Positions 15,900-25,464 of a stretch of DNA of 48,787 nt are shown here, piece after piece. Position numbers and translations under genes: made by a program. Source of the stretch: Oxalobacteraceae bacterium UBA4003. Its GTDB lineage: Bacteria; Pseudomonadota; Gammaproteobacteria; Burkholderiales; Burkholderiaceae_D. Position 1 is the stretch's first letter. The number at the start of each line of letters is the position of its first letter. The stretch is from assembly GCA_002384815.1 (NCBI GenBank), contig DGBN01000012.1, forward strand, positions 4,165 to 52,951, given 5' to 3'. The notes below the pieces were generated by a model. That model saw only the letters and a list, made by a program, of their open reading frames with translations. It was not told the origin of the DNA and made no database searches.

Positions 15900-18800
15900 T
15901 CATGACAGCGGGTGCAAGGCCTCGTCATCGTGCTTGTGTTGCGGCGCGACGAATGGCAAGGTCAGAATAAAGGTAGTGCCGGTGCCCACTGCGCTCTGCA
16001 CACGGATGCGCCCCCCCAGTATGCCGCTGACGATATTGTGCGTGATATTCAAGCCCAGGCCGGAGCCACCTTCACCCAGCTTGGTGGTGAAAAACGGATC
16101 GAAAATCCGGTTCAGATTGCCGGCTGGAATACCGATGCCGTCATCCTTGATTGTCAGCTCCACCCAGCCTTCGGCATTGTTGTGAGCGGCAATGATGACC
16201 GCTCCCTGCTTTCTTCCTTCAAAGCCGTGCAACAGGGCATTGTTAATCAGATTGTTCAGCACCTGACCTAGCGGGCCGGGATAACTGTCAAAAACCAGGT
16301 CTTCGGATATGCTTTGCTCGACGGTAAACGGTGTTTTTCGTATCAGCGGCCAGAGCGTCAGCAGGATTTCGCTGGCGACTTCCTCCAGCGAGAAAGTCCG
16401 TCTTTGCGAACTGGTTTGATCGATGGCAACCTGCTTGAAACTGTGCACCAGATCGGCTGCGCGATGCAGGTTGCGCACCAGAATATCGCCGGCCTTGTCC
16501 ACGTCGCTGATGTAGGTTTCCAGGCTTGAGCGCTTGATGCCCTTGCTGTCGCGGTAATTTTCGCTCAGCTTGGCTGTCTGGTCGCTGAGGGTACTGGCCA
16601 CCATCAGACTGTTGCCGATAGGCGTGTTCAATTCGTGCGAAATACCGGCTACCAGCGCGCCCAATGCAGCCAGTTTCTCATTGTTGACCAATTCTTCATG
16701 TGCGAGATTCAATGCTTCCAGCGTGGTTTCCAATTCCTGGTTCGCTTGCTGTAATTCTTCCGTGCGTTCGATGCCCCGATCTTCCAGCGTTGCATTGAAT
16801 TCCAGAATTTCATTTTCAATCAGGCGTTTTTCCGTCACGTCCTGGCAAGCCAGGATGCCGAATTGTTCGTCTTCCAGCAAAAAAACGTGGCCGGAAAACT
16901 GGATCAATATCTTGCTCTGGTCACCGCGGTACATCCATAACTCGTTGAGCTGTTCCAGGTTGCCGGTACTTTGCAGAATGCTCAGTACAGTATCGCGATC
17001 GGCAGGATTGCAATACATGGCTAGGTCCAGTGTGTTCTTGCCAAGCACGGACTGCCGTGTGCGCTTGAACAACTTTTCAAACGCTGCGTTGACATCCTTG
17101 ATCACATTGCCGTTGCTGAGTTGCGTGACGAACATGGGCACCGGCGTGGAATGGAAAATCGTTGCGAAACGCTGTTCGCTAAGCCGCAACTCTTCTTCGG
17201 CGCGCTTGCGTTCCAGTTCCGCCGACGCTCGCTCGCTGAATACCTGCAGCAGCGATTTAACGAGGTCGGGGTTGCGTAGCGGTTTGGAATGCATCACGGC
17301 CAGTACGCCTATGGCAAGACCATGGGCATCGTGCAGCGGCGCACCGGCGTAGCTGTTCCAGCCGCGTTTGATTAGGGAGGTGTTCTGCGCAAACATGTGC
17401 TGTACATCATGGGGAAAAACGCAGAGGCCGGTATCCAGCGTATGTCCATAAGGCGTGCCGGGTATCGTACATTCGAAGTTGTCGACGATTTCGCCATGCA
17501 TATGCGATGCCAGTGTCAGAATGTGTTGTGGGTCAGTACTGGAGCGCAAGGCTATCAGTGCACAATCGGTACGCAGCGCGGCGGCCAGATCGTTGACCAG
17601 CAATTCAAAGAAGGGCTCGCCGGCGATACCCTGAGTGCCCTGTGCCAGCCGCAGCAGCGCATGATCGGCTTCCATTTTCTGATCTTCCAGCAGCCTTTGA
17701 CTGGTCACGTCGCGCATGACTGCCAGCATGTACGTTTCGTCGGCTATGGAGAACAGCGTCGCATTGAGCAGGCAGTGGCGAATTTCACCGGCCTTGTTGC
17801 GCATGCTCCAGGCGAAATTTTCCACCTGTTTATCACGCTCAAGCAACTGGAATAATTCTGTACGCTCTTCCGGATATACCCAGATGCGCAAGCGTAATCC
17901 GTTTTTTCCCAGCCATTCATCGTGTGTAAAACCGAGAATTTTTTCAAACGCGGCATTGACTTCGATAAATGTGCCGTCGGCGTAACGTGCAATCGAAATC
18001 GGTTCTGGATTGCAGTGGAAGGCACTGGCGAATTTCGTTTCCGACAGGTGCAGAGTTTCTGCCGCATGCAATTGCTCCGTCAAGTCTTCCGCCATCGATA
18101 ACAGGTGGCCGGTATTGCCGTCATCTTCATCTATATGCATATAGCGCCACTGGCAGCTAATGATGCGGCCATCGGCAGTTAAGTTTTCCTGCACGATGGG
18201 CGCTCCAGTATTGTGTCCGGATTGCTGAACGATACCCTCGATCAGGTGGCGTTGATCGAGCGGGCTGAGAAAGCGAATATTCCTGCCTATTGCAAGTTCC
18301 CGGCGGTAGCCGAATATGCGTTCGGCTGCGGTATTCCATTCGACGACCTGATATTTATTGTCCCATTCGATGATCGCGATCTGGCTTTGGGAGATCAGTG
18401 CGCGAAGGTGTGCCGTACATTCATGTAATTCCATTTTGGCGCGTACATTCTGTTCGGGCTCGGTGGCATTGTCATCCGGTACAGCGCCCAGAAGATTGCG
18501 CAAACGCAGGCGTATCTGTTCAAGCTTTTGCGAGAGTACGCCGATTTCATCGTGACGTTGCGATGCGAGTGCTGGTTCAAGCTGGTGTTCGGCCAGATGT
18601 GCGGCGCCGGTATGCAGGCCTTGCAGCGGGCGTATCAGACGGCGTTCAAAAAAGAACAGGATGAGCAGAATGGACAAAGCGATTTGCAGCGTCAGCGCCA
18701 GTATTTTCCAGGTAAGATCTTCCATCATGATTTTCTGCAGCCGGATACTGCTGACCTCAATCCTGAGCGATCCTATCGCCTGTTCATGATGGAAAATACT

Positions 18801-19148
18801 GGTGTCGGAGCTGGCAACAAAGCCGGATGGACGCTTGCGGCGTTCGCTGACGACAAACAGACTGCGTTTGTTGTCGCGCACCTCTATGCGGACGATATCG
18901 TCGTTACGCCATATCGCACCGTCGGCCAGTGCAAGCGCATCTTCATACTTGAAATTCCACAGCGACTCGCTCATGCCGCGGGCTAGTGCAAGGGCAGTTT
19001 CTTCTGCCAGCCTGGCAGAGCGTTGTTTGACTTCGGTATTGTAGGTTTTCAGCCAGTCATAACCATTCACCAGGGAGGCAGGGATGAACAAGCCGATTAC
19101 CACTGCCAGTACGATAGAGCGTCGCAGGGTAAATACGCTTTTTTTCAT
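15900..19148 (-). CDS. Large membrane PAS/GAF sensor histidine kinase
   Basis: A 1082-aa sensor. Order of parts: membrane helix about 10-28, a periplasmic region of about 115 residues, a second helix about 146-166, HAMP, PAS (about 245-360), PAS (about 375-485), GAF (about 500-650), PAS (about 665-780), coiled coil, HisKA and HATPase. The phosphoacceptor is His838 in GISHELNTP. The N box (NNLINNALLHGF), G1 (DDGIGIP) and G2 (GSGLGLNI) motifs are intact, so it should autophosphorylate. It lacks a receiver domain of its own. It lies 73 bp downstream of the EAL response regulator on the same strand, so the two are probably a cognate pair controlling cyclic di-GMP. The signal is unknown; multiple PAS and GAF modules suggest redox, gas or small-molecule sensing. 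Confidence 0.92.
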   Translation of the reverse strand: MKKSVFTLRRSIVLAVVIGLFIPASLVNGYDWLKTYNTEVKQRSARLAEETALALARGMSESLWNFKYEDALALADGAIWRNDDIVRIEVRDNKRSLFVVSERRKRPSGFVASSDTSIFHHEQAIGSLRIEVSSIRLQKIMMEDLTWKILALTLQIALSILLILFFFERRLIRPLQGLHTGAAHLAEHQLEPALASQRHDEIGVLSQKLEQIRLRLRNLLGAVPDDNATEPEQNVRAKMELHECTAHLRALISQSQIAIIEWDNKYQVVEWNTAAERIFGYRRELAIGRNIRFLSPLDQRHLIEGIVQQSGHNTGAPIVQENLTADGRIISCQWRYMHIDEDDGNTGHLLSMAEDLTEQLHAAETLHLSETKFASAFHCNPEPISIARYADGTFIEVNAAFEKILGFTHDEWLGKNGLRLRIWVYPEERTELFQLLERDKQVENFAWSMRNKAGEIRHCLLNATLFSIADETYMLAVMRDVTSQRLLEDQKMEADHALLRLAQGTQGIAGEPFFELLVNDLAAALRTDCALIALRSSTDPQHILTLASHMHGEIVDNFECTIPGTPYGHTLDTGLCVFPHDVQHMFAQNTSLIKRGWNSYAGAPLHDAHGLAIGVLAVMHSKPLRNPDLVKSLLQVFSERASAELERKRAEEELRLSEQRFATIFHSTPVPMFVTQLSNGNVIKDVNAAFEKLFKRTRQSVLGKNTLDLAMYCNPADRDTVLSILQSTGNLEQLNELWMYRGDQSKILIQFSGHVFLLEDEQFGILACQDVTEKRLIENEILEFNATLEDRGIERTEELQQANQELETTLEALNLAHEELVNNEKLAALGALVAGISHELNTPIGNSLMVASTLSDQTAKLSENYRDSKGIKRSSLETYISDVDKAGDILVRNLHRAADLVHSFKQVAIDQTSSQRRTFSLEEVASEILLTLWPLIRKTPFTVEQSISEDLVFDSYPGPLGQVLNNLINNALLHGFEGRKQGAVIIAAHNNAEGWVELTIKDDGIGIPAGNLNRIFDPFFTTKLGEGGSGLGLNITHNIVSGILGGRIRVQSAVGTGTTFILTLPFVAPQHKHDDEALHPLS

Positions 19149-19221
19149 GGCGTCCGTTGCTAATGAATATTAGGCGATGGGAGGGATGCTGCCGATGTTG
19201 CGTGTGAGAAAAAATGATGCG

Positions 19222-21465
19222 TTAACGTTGCTTGTGATTGGATAACCAATCGTGCAATACGTCGGGATTCAATGGGTGGGAGAATAAATAACCCTGGCCA
19301 AACGGGCAGCCGAGTTCGGTCAGGATTTTTGCCTGCCGTTCGTCTTCGACTCCTTCCGCGATCACGTCCAGCTCCAGATTGTGCCCCAACTGTATAATCA
19401 TTTCGGCGATGCTGCTGCCGCGAGAAGAGTCGGTGATTTCCGTGACGAATGCTCTGTCGATTTTGAGGCGATCGACATTCAATTTCTGCAAATGGCTGAG
19501 CGATGAAAAGCCGGTGCCGAAGTCATCAATTGCAATACTGACGCCGGTTTCGGCGATTTGGTCGAGCAATTTTATCAAGGCGTCGGGTTCTTCCATTGCC
19601 ATGGATTCGGTGATTTCAAGTTCGATGCAGTGCGGTGGTGCGTTGGTATCTTCCAGGGCCTTGCGCAGCATGCTGAGAAAATGCGGATGGCGAAATTGCA
19701 CTTGCGATACGTTGATCGACATCATGAAATTGCTGAAGCCCAGACGTTGAATACGCACCAGTTCCTGGCACGCCTGGCGTAACACCCATTCGCCAAGCTC
19801 GATGATCAGGCCGGAATATTCGGCGATTGGAATAAAACGATTCGGCGAAATCATGGTTTCGTCTTCAGCCTGCCAGCGCAATAAGGCTTCAGCGCCGACC
19901 GGCGCGCGCGTCACCATGTCGATTTGCGGCTGGTAGACGACGAACAGGCGCTTCTCTTCAAATGCGGTGCGCAAGGCATGCATCATGTTGACGCGTTCCC
20001 GGATGTCTATACCCATGCTGCGCGAGAAGTAAAGGTGTCCGGTGCGTTGCTGCATTTTTGCGCGCTTCAATGCGATATGGGCATTTTTCAACGCTTCTAC
20101 GCCGCGGCCTTCATGTTCGGATAAACATACCAAACCGACGGTCGCGGAAAGTTGCACATCCTGCCCATCGATGTTGAAAGGCCGTTCAAACTGCGCCAGC
20201 ACTGCGGCAGGATTGACTTGTATATCGTCGCCAAGCACGCCGAAAGTATCGCCGCCGACGCGCGCCACGACCAGCCGGTTGCCCAGACGCGATTGCAGGC
20301 GTGTGGCAACGGCCAGCAGCAGCAAGTCGCCGAATTGGTGGCCCAGCGTATCATTGGTTTCGGCAAAATGGTCGATGTCTATCAGTGCCAGCGTGGTCGG
20401 GTGGTTCCTGGAGGAAATCAGGTTTTCATCGATGATTTCCTTGAGGCGGGTGCGATTCGGCAGTTTGGTTAGCGAGTCGTAGAAAGCGGAATTATGCAGC
20501 CGTGTGAGCAGCATGATATTGGCGAGGCCGACCGAAATATTGCTGCAGAAAACTTCCAGCAGACGTAACTCGATTTCGTTTAACGCGCGTCCGGTTTTGA
20601 AAAATGCAGTGAAATTGCCAGCAGCGCTGCCGGCAAAATACAGTGCGGTATATTCGCGGCCGTAGATATGACGGCGTTCGTTGCGCGCGCGCGTCAGTGT
20701 GTGCCCGATCTGGACGTCCTTGAACGTGGAAACGGGATGGTTCAGCAGGTCCTGATAGCTCCCTGTTGCCGCGACCACGAACAATTCGGTTTCTTCGTTA
20801 TGTAGCGTTTCCTGCACGCAAAACAGGCCGTGCGTTGGTATATCCAGCAACTGTGCAATTTTTTTCAGTACGCCGGCGGTAAATTCTTCCAGCGTTTGCA
20901 ATGCCATCAGATCGGTGCTGGCACGCAGAATCATGTCCAGGCCGCTGCTGCTTGAATTGATGGTGCAGATTTGTTCGTAAGAGCGGATTGCTGCGGTGAC
21001 GACGGTAAACAATTTGATGCGCGTCAGCTCGGATTTTGTCTTGTAGTCGTTGATGTCGAACTGCTGGATGGCATCGATTTCGGGTGCGTAGCCGGGCTGG
21101 CCGGTGCGCAGAATAATACGTACTTCGGCGCGATGCAGTACATCGCGGATGTAATGAACGAGTTGCAGGCCTTCATCCTGCTGCTCCATGACGACGTCCA
21201 GCAAAATGACCGCAATATTCGATTCATTTGCCAGGATGTCGCGTGCTTGCTGCGCGGAATAAGCGTGCAAAAAAACGAGAGGTCGATTCTGTATTTCAAC
21301 GTTGCTGAGAGCGAAGGTAGTTGCTGAATGGACGTCAGCATCATCGTCGATGATCATGACCTGCCAGGCATCCTTTTTTGTTCCCAAAGCATTGTTTTCG
21401 GATGCGGATATTGCCTCATCCAGAAATACAAGGTCATCCTCATGATGGCTGACCGACTTGCTCAT
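19222..21465 (-). CDS. Response regulator: REC-DUF3369-degenerate GGDEF-EAL phosphodiesterase
   Basis: A 747-aa regulator. The ATG at 21465 has a GGGGA ribosome site; upstream codons run into the aroC divergent region. The receiver domain carries the acidic cluster D40-D42, phospho-acceptor Asp90 (ILLDVV) and Thr121. A DUF3369 (GAF-like) domain follows at about 160-330. The GGDEF domain has an altered signature GGDTF at 404-408, with Thr in place of the catalytic Glu, so it should not make cyclic di-GMP. The EAL domain has an intact EALLRW with Glu526 and DDFGTGFSSL, so it should hydrolyse cyclic di-GMP. Together these predict a phosphorylation-controlled phosphodiesterase paired with the downstream kinase. 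Confidence 0.93.
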   Translation of the reverse strand: MSKSVSHHEDDLVFLDEAISASENNALGTKKDAWQVMIIDDDADVHSATTFALSNVEIQNRPLVFLHAYSAQQARDILANESNIAVILLDVVMEQQDEGLQLVHYIRDVLHRAEVRIILRTGQPGYAPEIDAIQQFDINDYKTKSELTRIKLFTVVTAAIRSYEQICTINSSSSGLDMILRASTDLMALQTLEEFTAGVLKKIAQLLDIPTHGLFCVQETLHNEETELFVVAATGSYQDLLNHPVSTFKDVQIGHTLTRARNERRHIYGREYTALYFAGSAAGNFTAFFKTGRALNEIELRLLEVFCSNISVGLANIMLLTRLHNSAFYDSLTKLPNRTRLKEIIDENLISSRNHPTTLALIDIDHFAETNDTLGHQFGDLLLLAVATRLQSRLGNRLVVARVGGDTFGVLGDDIQVNPAAVLAQFERPFNIDGQDVQLSATVGLVCLSEHEGRGVEALKNAHIALKRAKMQQRTGHLYFSRSMGIDIRERVNMMHALRTAFEEKRLFVVYQPQIDMVTRAPVGAEALLRWQAEDETMISPNRFIPIAEYSGLIIELGEWVLRQACQELVRIQRLGFSNFMMSINVSQVQFRHPHFLSMLRKALEDTNAPPHCIELEITESMAMEEPDALIKLLDQIAETGVSIAIDDFGTGFSSLSHLQKLNVDRLKIDRAFVTEITDSSRGSSIAEMIIQLGHNLELDVIAEGVEDERQAKILTELGCPFGQGYLFSHPLNPDVLHDWLSNHKQR

Positions 21466-21605
21466 GTTGCGTCCCCGAAATCTGGTTTTTATATTTAGTA
21501 GTCGTATATTGCACACCGATTGAATATCCGGCAATAATTTTTCTTGAAGTAATTGTTTTCTGTGCACTGGTAGAATGACACTTTATTTCATCGATATTAA
21601 TCATC

Positions 21606-22706
21606 ATGTCCGGTAATACATTTGGCACGCTCTTTACTGTCACCACTTTTGGCGAATCCCACGGCCCCGCAATCGGTTGCGTAATCGATGGTTGCCCGCC
21701 TGGGATGGTGTTGTCAGAAGCCGACATCCAGCTTGATCTGGATCGTCGCAAACCGGGTACCTCGCGGCATGTGACGCAACGCCAGGAATCGGACACGGTC
21801 GAAATCCTGTCCGGCGTGTTTGAAGGTAAAACTACCGGAACGCCGATTGCGCTGCTGATTCGCAACGAAGATCAGCGCAGCAAGGACTACGGCAACATCA
21901 CTGACACCTTCCGTCCTGGGCATGCTGATTACACGTATTGGCACAAATACGGCATCCGCGATCCGCGTGGTGGCGGACGTTCATCCGCTCGCCTGACTGC
22001 GCCAGTGGTTGGGGCTGCAGCGATCGCAAAGAAATGGTTGCTGGAACAATACGGCACAAGCTTCAAAGGTTGCATGAGCCAGTTGGGCGAGATTGAAATC
22101 CCGTTCGAGAACTGGTCACACGTTCCTGAAAATCCGTTCTTCTCTGCCAATGCCACGATCCTTCCGCAACTGGAGGCGTATATGGATGACTTGCGCAAGA
22201 ACGGCGACTCTTGCGGTGCACGCATCGATGTGGTGGCCGAAAACGTGCCGATAGGATTGGGCGAGCCGATTTACGACAAGCTGGATGCAGAGATTGCTTA
22301 CGCATTGATGGGCATCAATGCCGTCAAAGGTGTAGAGATAGGCGCTGGCTTCAAATCGGTTGCGCAAAAAGGTACAGAACACGGTGATGAACTGATGCCT
22401 GGCGGTTTTGCTACGAATAACGCCGGCGGTGTGCTGGGCGGAATTTCAACCGGACAAAATATCACTGCATCGATAGCGATCAAGCCGACATCCAGTATTC
22501 GTACCGCACGTCATTCGATAGATAAGGCCGGCAATCCGATCATGGTTGAAACACTGGGCAGACATGATCCTTGCGTCGGCATTCGTGCCACGCCTATCGC
22601 CGAAGCGATGCTGGCGCTGGTATTGATGGATCATGCCTTGCGTCACCGTGCACAATGTGGCGACGTCAAGGTGAATACGCCGCAAATTCCTGCTAATGCG
22701 GGCTGA
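21606..22706 (+). CDS. aroC: Chorismate synthase
   Basis: Converts 5-enolpyruvylshikimate-3-phosphate to chorismate with reduced FMN, the last step of the shikimate route. All three family signatures are present: GESHGPAIGCVIDG near the start, the GGGRSSAR motif, and RHDPCVGIR near the end. The length of 366 aa is normal. It is divergent from the response-regulator gene across 140 bp and runs in the same direction as the M48 lipoprotein gene 43 bp downstream. In this window it supplies chorismate for the trp genes further on. Confidence 0.97.
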   Translation: MSGNTFGTLFTVTTFGESHGPAIGCVIDGCPPGMVLSEADIQLDLDRRKPGTSRHVTQRQESDTVEILSGVFEGKTTGTPIALLIRNEDQRSKDYGNITDTFRPGHADYTYWHKYGIRDPRGGGRSSARLTAPVVGAAAIAKKWLLEQYGTSFKGCMSQLGEIEIPFENWSHVPENPFFSANATILPQLEAYMDDLRKNGDSCGARIDVVAENVPIGLGEPIYDKLDAEIAYALMGINAVKGVEIGAGFKSVAQKGTEHGDELMPGGFATNNAGGVLGGISTGQNITASIAIKPTSSIRTARHSIDKAGNPIMVETLGRHDPCVGIRATPIAEAMLALVLMDHALRHRAQCGDVKVNTPQIPANAG

Positions 22707-22749
22707 TTCTTGGTAGCAGTGCTTTTCTGATTTCCGGTAAGGAGCTGGA

Positions 22750-23577
22750 ATGAAACTCTTTAAATCACATTCTGTTCGCGTGTCTGCCATTCTTGCGTTT
22801 TCGATGCTGACCTTGTCCGCCTGCGAAACGGTACAAACCACGCAAGGCGGATTGGTTGGTGTCGACCGTACGCAAAGAATGGCAGTGTCGGCACAGCAAC
22901 TGGATCAAAGCGCAAACAAGCAATATAGTGAACTGCTTGCTGACGAAAAGAAGAAAAACAATCTCAACCGTGATCGGGCGCAAGTCGCACGCGTACGGTC
23001 TATTTCAAACCGCCTGATTGCGCAAACGCCAGCCTTCCGTCCGGACGCAAAAACGTGGCAGTGGGAGGTCAACGTGCTGACGTCGGCCGAGGTCAATGCA
23101 TGGTGCATGCCGGGTGGGAAAATTGCGGTCTACAGCGGTTTGATCGAAAAGCTCAAGGTAACGGACGACGAACTGGCTGCCGTTATTGGCCATGAAATTT
23201 CGCACGCATTGCGCGAACATGCACGTGAACGTGCATCGGACCAGATGGTTGCAGGCAGCCTTATTTCAATTGGTTCCGCCTTGCTGGGCGTTGGCAGCCT
23301 TGGTCAGCAAGGTGCCGAATATGCATACATGGGCGTGATTGGTTTGCCGAATTCACGTGAGCATGAAAGAGAGGCTGACCGTATCGGTGTGGAACTGGCC
23401 GCGCGTGCCGGTTACGATCCGCGTGCTGCGATCACGCTATGGCAAAAAATGGGGAAGGTAGGCGGCAGCGCGCCACCCACCTTTCTGTCTACCCATCCAT
23501 CCAGCGCCGATCGCAGCAGTGACCTGACTGTATATGCGCAACGCGTGATGCCGCTGTATCTACAAGCAAAAAAATAG
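22750..23577 (+). CDS. M48-family metalloprotease lipoprotein
   Basis: A 275-aa outer-envelope peptidase. The signal peptide ends in the lipobox LSAC with Cys25. The zinc site HEISH occupies residues 148-152, and the third ligand Glu208 lies in EREAD, the standard M48 layout. The family includes E. coli LoiP and YcaL, which take part in quality control of outer-membrane proteins. A GGAGCTGG ribosome region precedes the ATG. Position +2 after the Cys is Glu, not Asp, compatible with outer-membrane sorting. It may be co-transcribed with aroC. Confidence 0.92.
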   Translation: MKLFKSHSVRVSAILAFSMLTLSACETVQTTQGGLVGVDRTQRMAVSAQQLDQSANKQYSELLADEKKKNNLNRDRAQVARVRSISNRLIAQTPAFRPDAKTWQWEVNVLTSAEVNAWCMPGGKIAVYSGLIEKLKVTDDELAAVIGHEISHALREHARERASDQMVAGSLISIGSALLGVGSLGQQGAEYAYMGVIGLPNSREHEREADRIGVELAARAGYDPRAAITLWQKMGKVGGSAPPTFLSTHPSSADRSSDLTVYAQRVMPLYLQAKK

Positions 23578-23766
23578 AGTGCCACAGCAGGATGTTGCTT
23601 TAAAGGCAATTGCCCACATGTTGTAGGTGCAGCACGCTTTTTGGCGTGTGCGCTGCCGTGTCCTTCAATGGGGGCGGACTAAATATGGCATAATCTAGGG
23701 CTGTTTTTAAGACTGCTTACAAGACTGTCTATATCAGTCGTTACCGACTTACTTTTGCACACGAAT

Positions 23767-25167
23767 ATGGCCCAAACGCTCTACGATAAACTCTGGCAAT
23801 CGCACGTTGTCGAAACCGGCGACGATGGCACAACCGTGCTTTACATCGATCGTCATCTGTTGCATGAAGTCACCAGCCCGCAGGCTTTTGAAGGCCTGAA
23901 ACTGGCTGGACGTCGCCCATGGCGTGTTTCCGCCAATCTGATGGTGGCGGATCACAATGTGCCGACGACAGACCGTTCGGAAGGGATTGCAGATCCGACA
24001 TCGCGCCTGCAAGTGGAAACGCTGGACGGTAACGCGCATGAATACGGACTGACCTATTTCGGCATGCGCGACAAGCGCCAGGGCATCGTGCATGTGATCG
24101 GACCTGAGCAGGGTGCAACCTTGCCGGGCATGACCGTGGTTTGCGGTGATTCGCACACGTCCACGCACGGCGCGTTCGGCGCATTGGCACACGGCATAGG
24201 CACATCCGAAGTCGAACATGTGCTGGCGACGCAAACCTTGCTGGCGCAAAAATCCAAAGCCATGCTTGTACAGGTCGATGGCGCATTGCCGGCTGGTGTG
24301 ACTGCAAAAGACATCGTGCTCGCGATCATCGGAAAAATCGGCACTGCCGGCGGTACCGGCTATGCAATTGAATTTGCCGGTTCGACCATACGCTCATTGT
24401 CGATGGAAGGCCGCATGACCATCTGCAATATGGCGATCGAAGCCGGCGCACGTGCCGGCATGGTCGGTGTCGATGAAACCACGATCAACTACGTCAAGGG
24501 TCGGCCATTTTCACCGGTCGGACCGCACTGGGATCGCGCGGTCGAATACTGGCGCACGCTGCATACCGATGTCGGTGCGAAATTCGATATGGTCGTGACC
24601 TTGAATGCAGCCGAAATCAAACCACAGGTAAGCTGGGGCACATCACCAGAGATGGTGGTATCCGTGGATGGTCGTGTACCTGACCCGGACAAGGAAAAAG
24701 ATGCAACCAAGCGCGATGGCATGGAGAAAGCGCTGATCTACATGGGCCTGAAGCCAAATACGCCGATTACCGATATTCGTATCGATAAAGTGTTTATCGG
24801 TTCCTGCACCAACTCGCGCATAGAAGATTTGCGTGCCGCCGCCGCCGTGGTACGCGGCAAGCATCGTGCATCGAATGTTAAGTTGGCGATGGTGGTGCCG
24901 GGTTCCGGTCTGGTTAAAGAGCAGGCGGAGCGCGAAGGCCTGGACAAGATTTTCAAGGATGCCGGTTTTGAGTGGCGTGAACCGGGTTGTTCTATGTGCC
25001 TGGCGATGAATGCAGATCGTCTGGAGCCGGGGGAGCGTTGCGCCTCGACTTCAAATCGCAATTTTGAAGGGCGGCAGGGTGCGGGCGGTCGTACGCATCT
25101 GGTGAGCCCGGCAATGGCAGCAGCTGCCGGTATCGAAGGTCATTTTGTTGATGTGCGTACGCTGTAA
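23767..25167 (+). CDS. leuC: 3-isopropylmalate dehydratase large subunit
   Basis: With LeuD it isomerises 2-isopropylmalate to 3-isopropylmalate using a 4Fe-4S cluster. The ATG at 23767 (MAQTLYDKLW) is the family start. The cluster ligands are Cys347 (GSCTNSR), Cys408 and Cys411 (CSMC). Length is 466 aa. No Shine-Dalgarno is visible ahead of the ATG, odd for a highly expressed enzyme and possibly meaning translation is governed by the leader. A CATAAT -10 lies near 23690 without a convincing -35. It is first in leuC-entericidin-leuD-leuB. Confidence 0.96.
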   Translation: MAQTLYDKLWQSHVVETGDDGTTVLYIDRHLLHEVTSPQAFEGLKLAGRRPWRVSANLMVADHNVPTTDRSEGIADPTSRLQVETLDGNAHEYGLTYFGMRDKRQGIVHVIGPEQGATLPGMTVVCGDSHTSTHGAFGALAHGIGTSEVEHVLATQTLLAQKSKAMLVQVDGALPAGVTAKDIVLAIIGKIGTAGGTGYAIEFAGSTIRSLSMEGRMTICNMAIEAGARAGMVGVDETTINYVKGRPFSPVGPHWDRAVEYWRTLHTDVGAKFDMVVTLNAAEIKPQVSWGTSPEMVVSVDGRVPDPDKEKDATKRDGMEKALIYMGLKPNTPITDIRIDKVFIGSCTNSRIEDLRAAAAVVRGKHRASNVKLAMVVPGSGLVKEQAEREGLDKIFKDAGFEWREPGCSMCLAMNADRLEPGERCASTSNRNFEGRQGAGGRTHLVSPAMAAAAGIEGHFVDVRTL

Positions 25168-25203
25168 TACGTCGCTGTAAATAAAAAATAACGGAGAGAA
25201 AAA

Positions 25204-25320
25204 ATGAAAAAAATCGCTGCTTTGCTGATCGCTTCTGCCTGGTTGTTGGCCGGTTGCAATACCGTTCATGGTTTCGGCAAGGATGTCGAACACGTAGGCG
25301 ATAAAATTCAGGGTAAATAA
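25204..25320 (+). CDS. Entericidin-family small lipoprotein
   Basis: A 38-aa lipoprotein. The product starts MKKIAALLIASAWLLAGC, a short signal peptide with lipobox LAGC and Cys18, leaving a mature peptide of 21 residues (NTVHGFGKDVEHVGDKIQGK after the Cys) with the repeated GxxVxxxGxxI heptad pattern of entericidins. A GGAGAG ribosome site lies just upstream. Enterobacterial entericidins form an antidote/toxin lipoprotein pair; here there is only one. Its position between leuC and leuD is a recurrent arrangement in Burkholderiales. Location should be the cell envelope; function in this setting is not known. Confidence 0.88.
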   Translation: MKKIAALLIASAWLLAGCNTVHGFGKDVEHVGDKIQGK

Positions 25321-25464
25321 GAAGCCGGTTTGCCGCGATGTGCAGAGTGACTCTGGCGCATCGCGGCATGCAAGATGCTGTGTGCAGTAGAAATTTGTTA
25401 TTCCGCATCGACATTCAAAATTACTGGCGACATCGTCGTCGATACGCATCAACAGTTGGGCACT

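Noticed and set aside
23610..23700. Possible leader-peptide attenuator ahead of leuC
   Set aside because: There is an imperfect hairpin (GCACGC/GCGTGTGC) but no Leu-codon-rich ORF and no T run after it.
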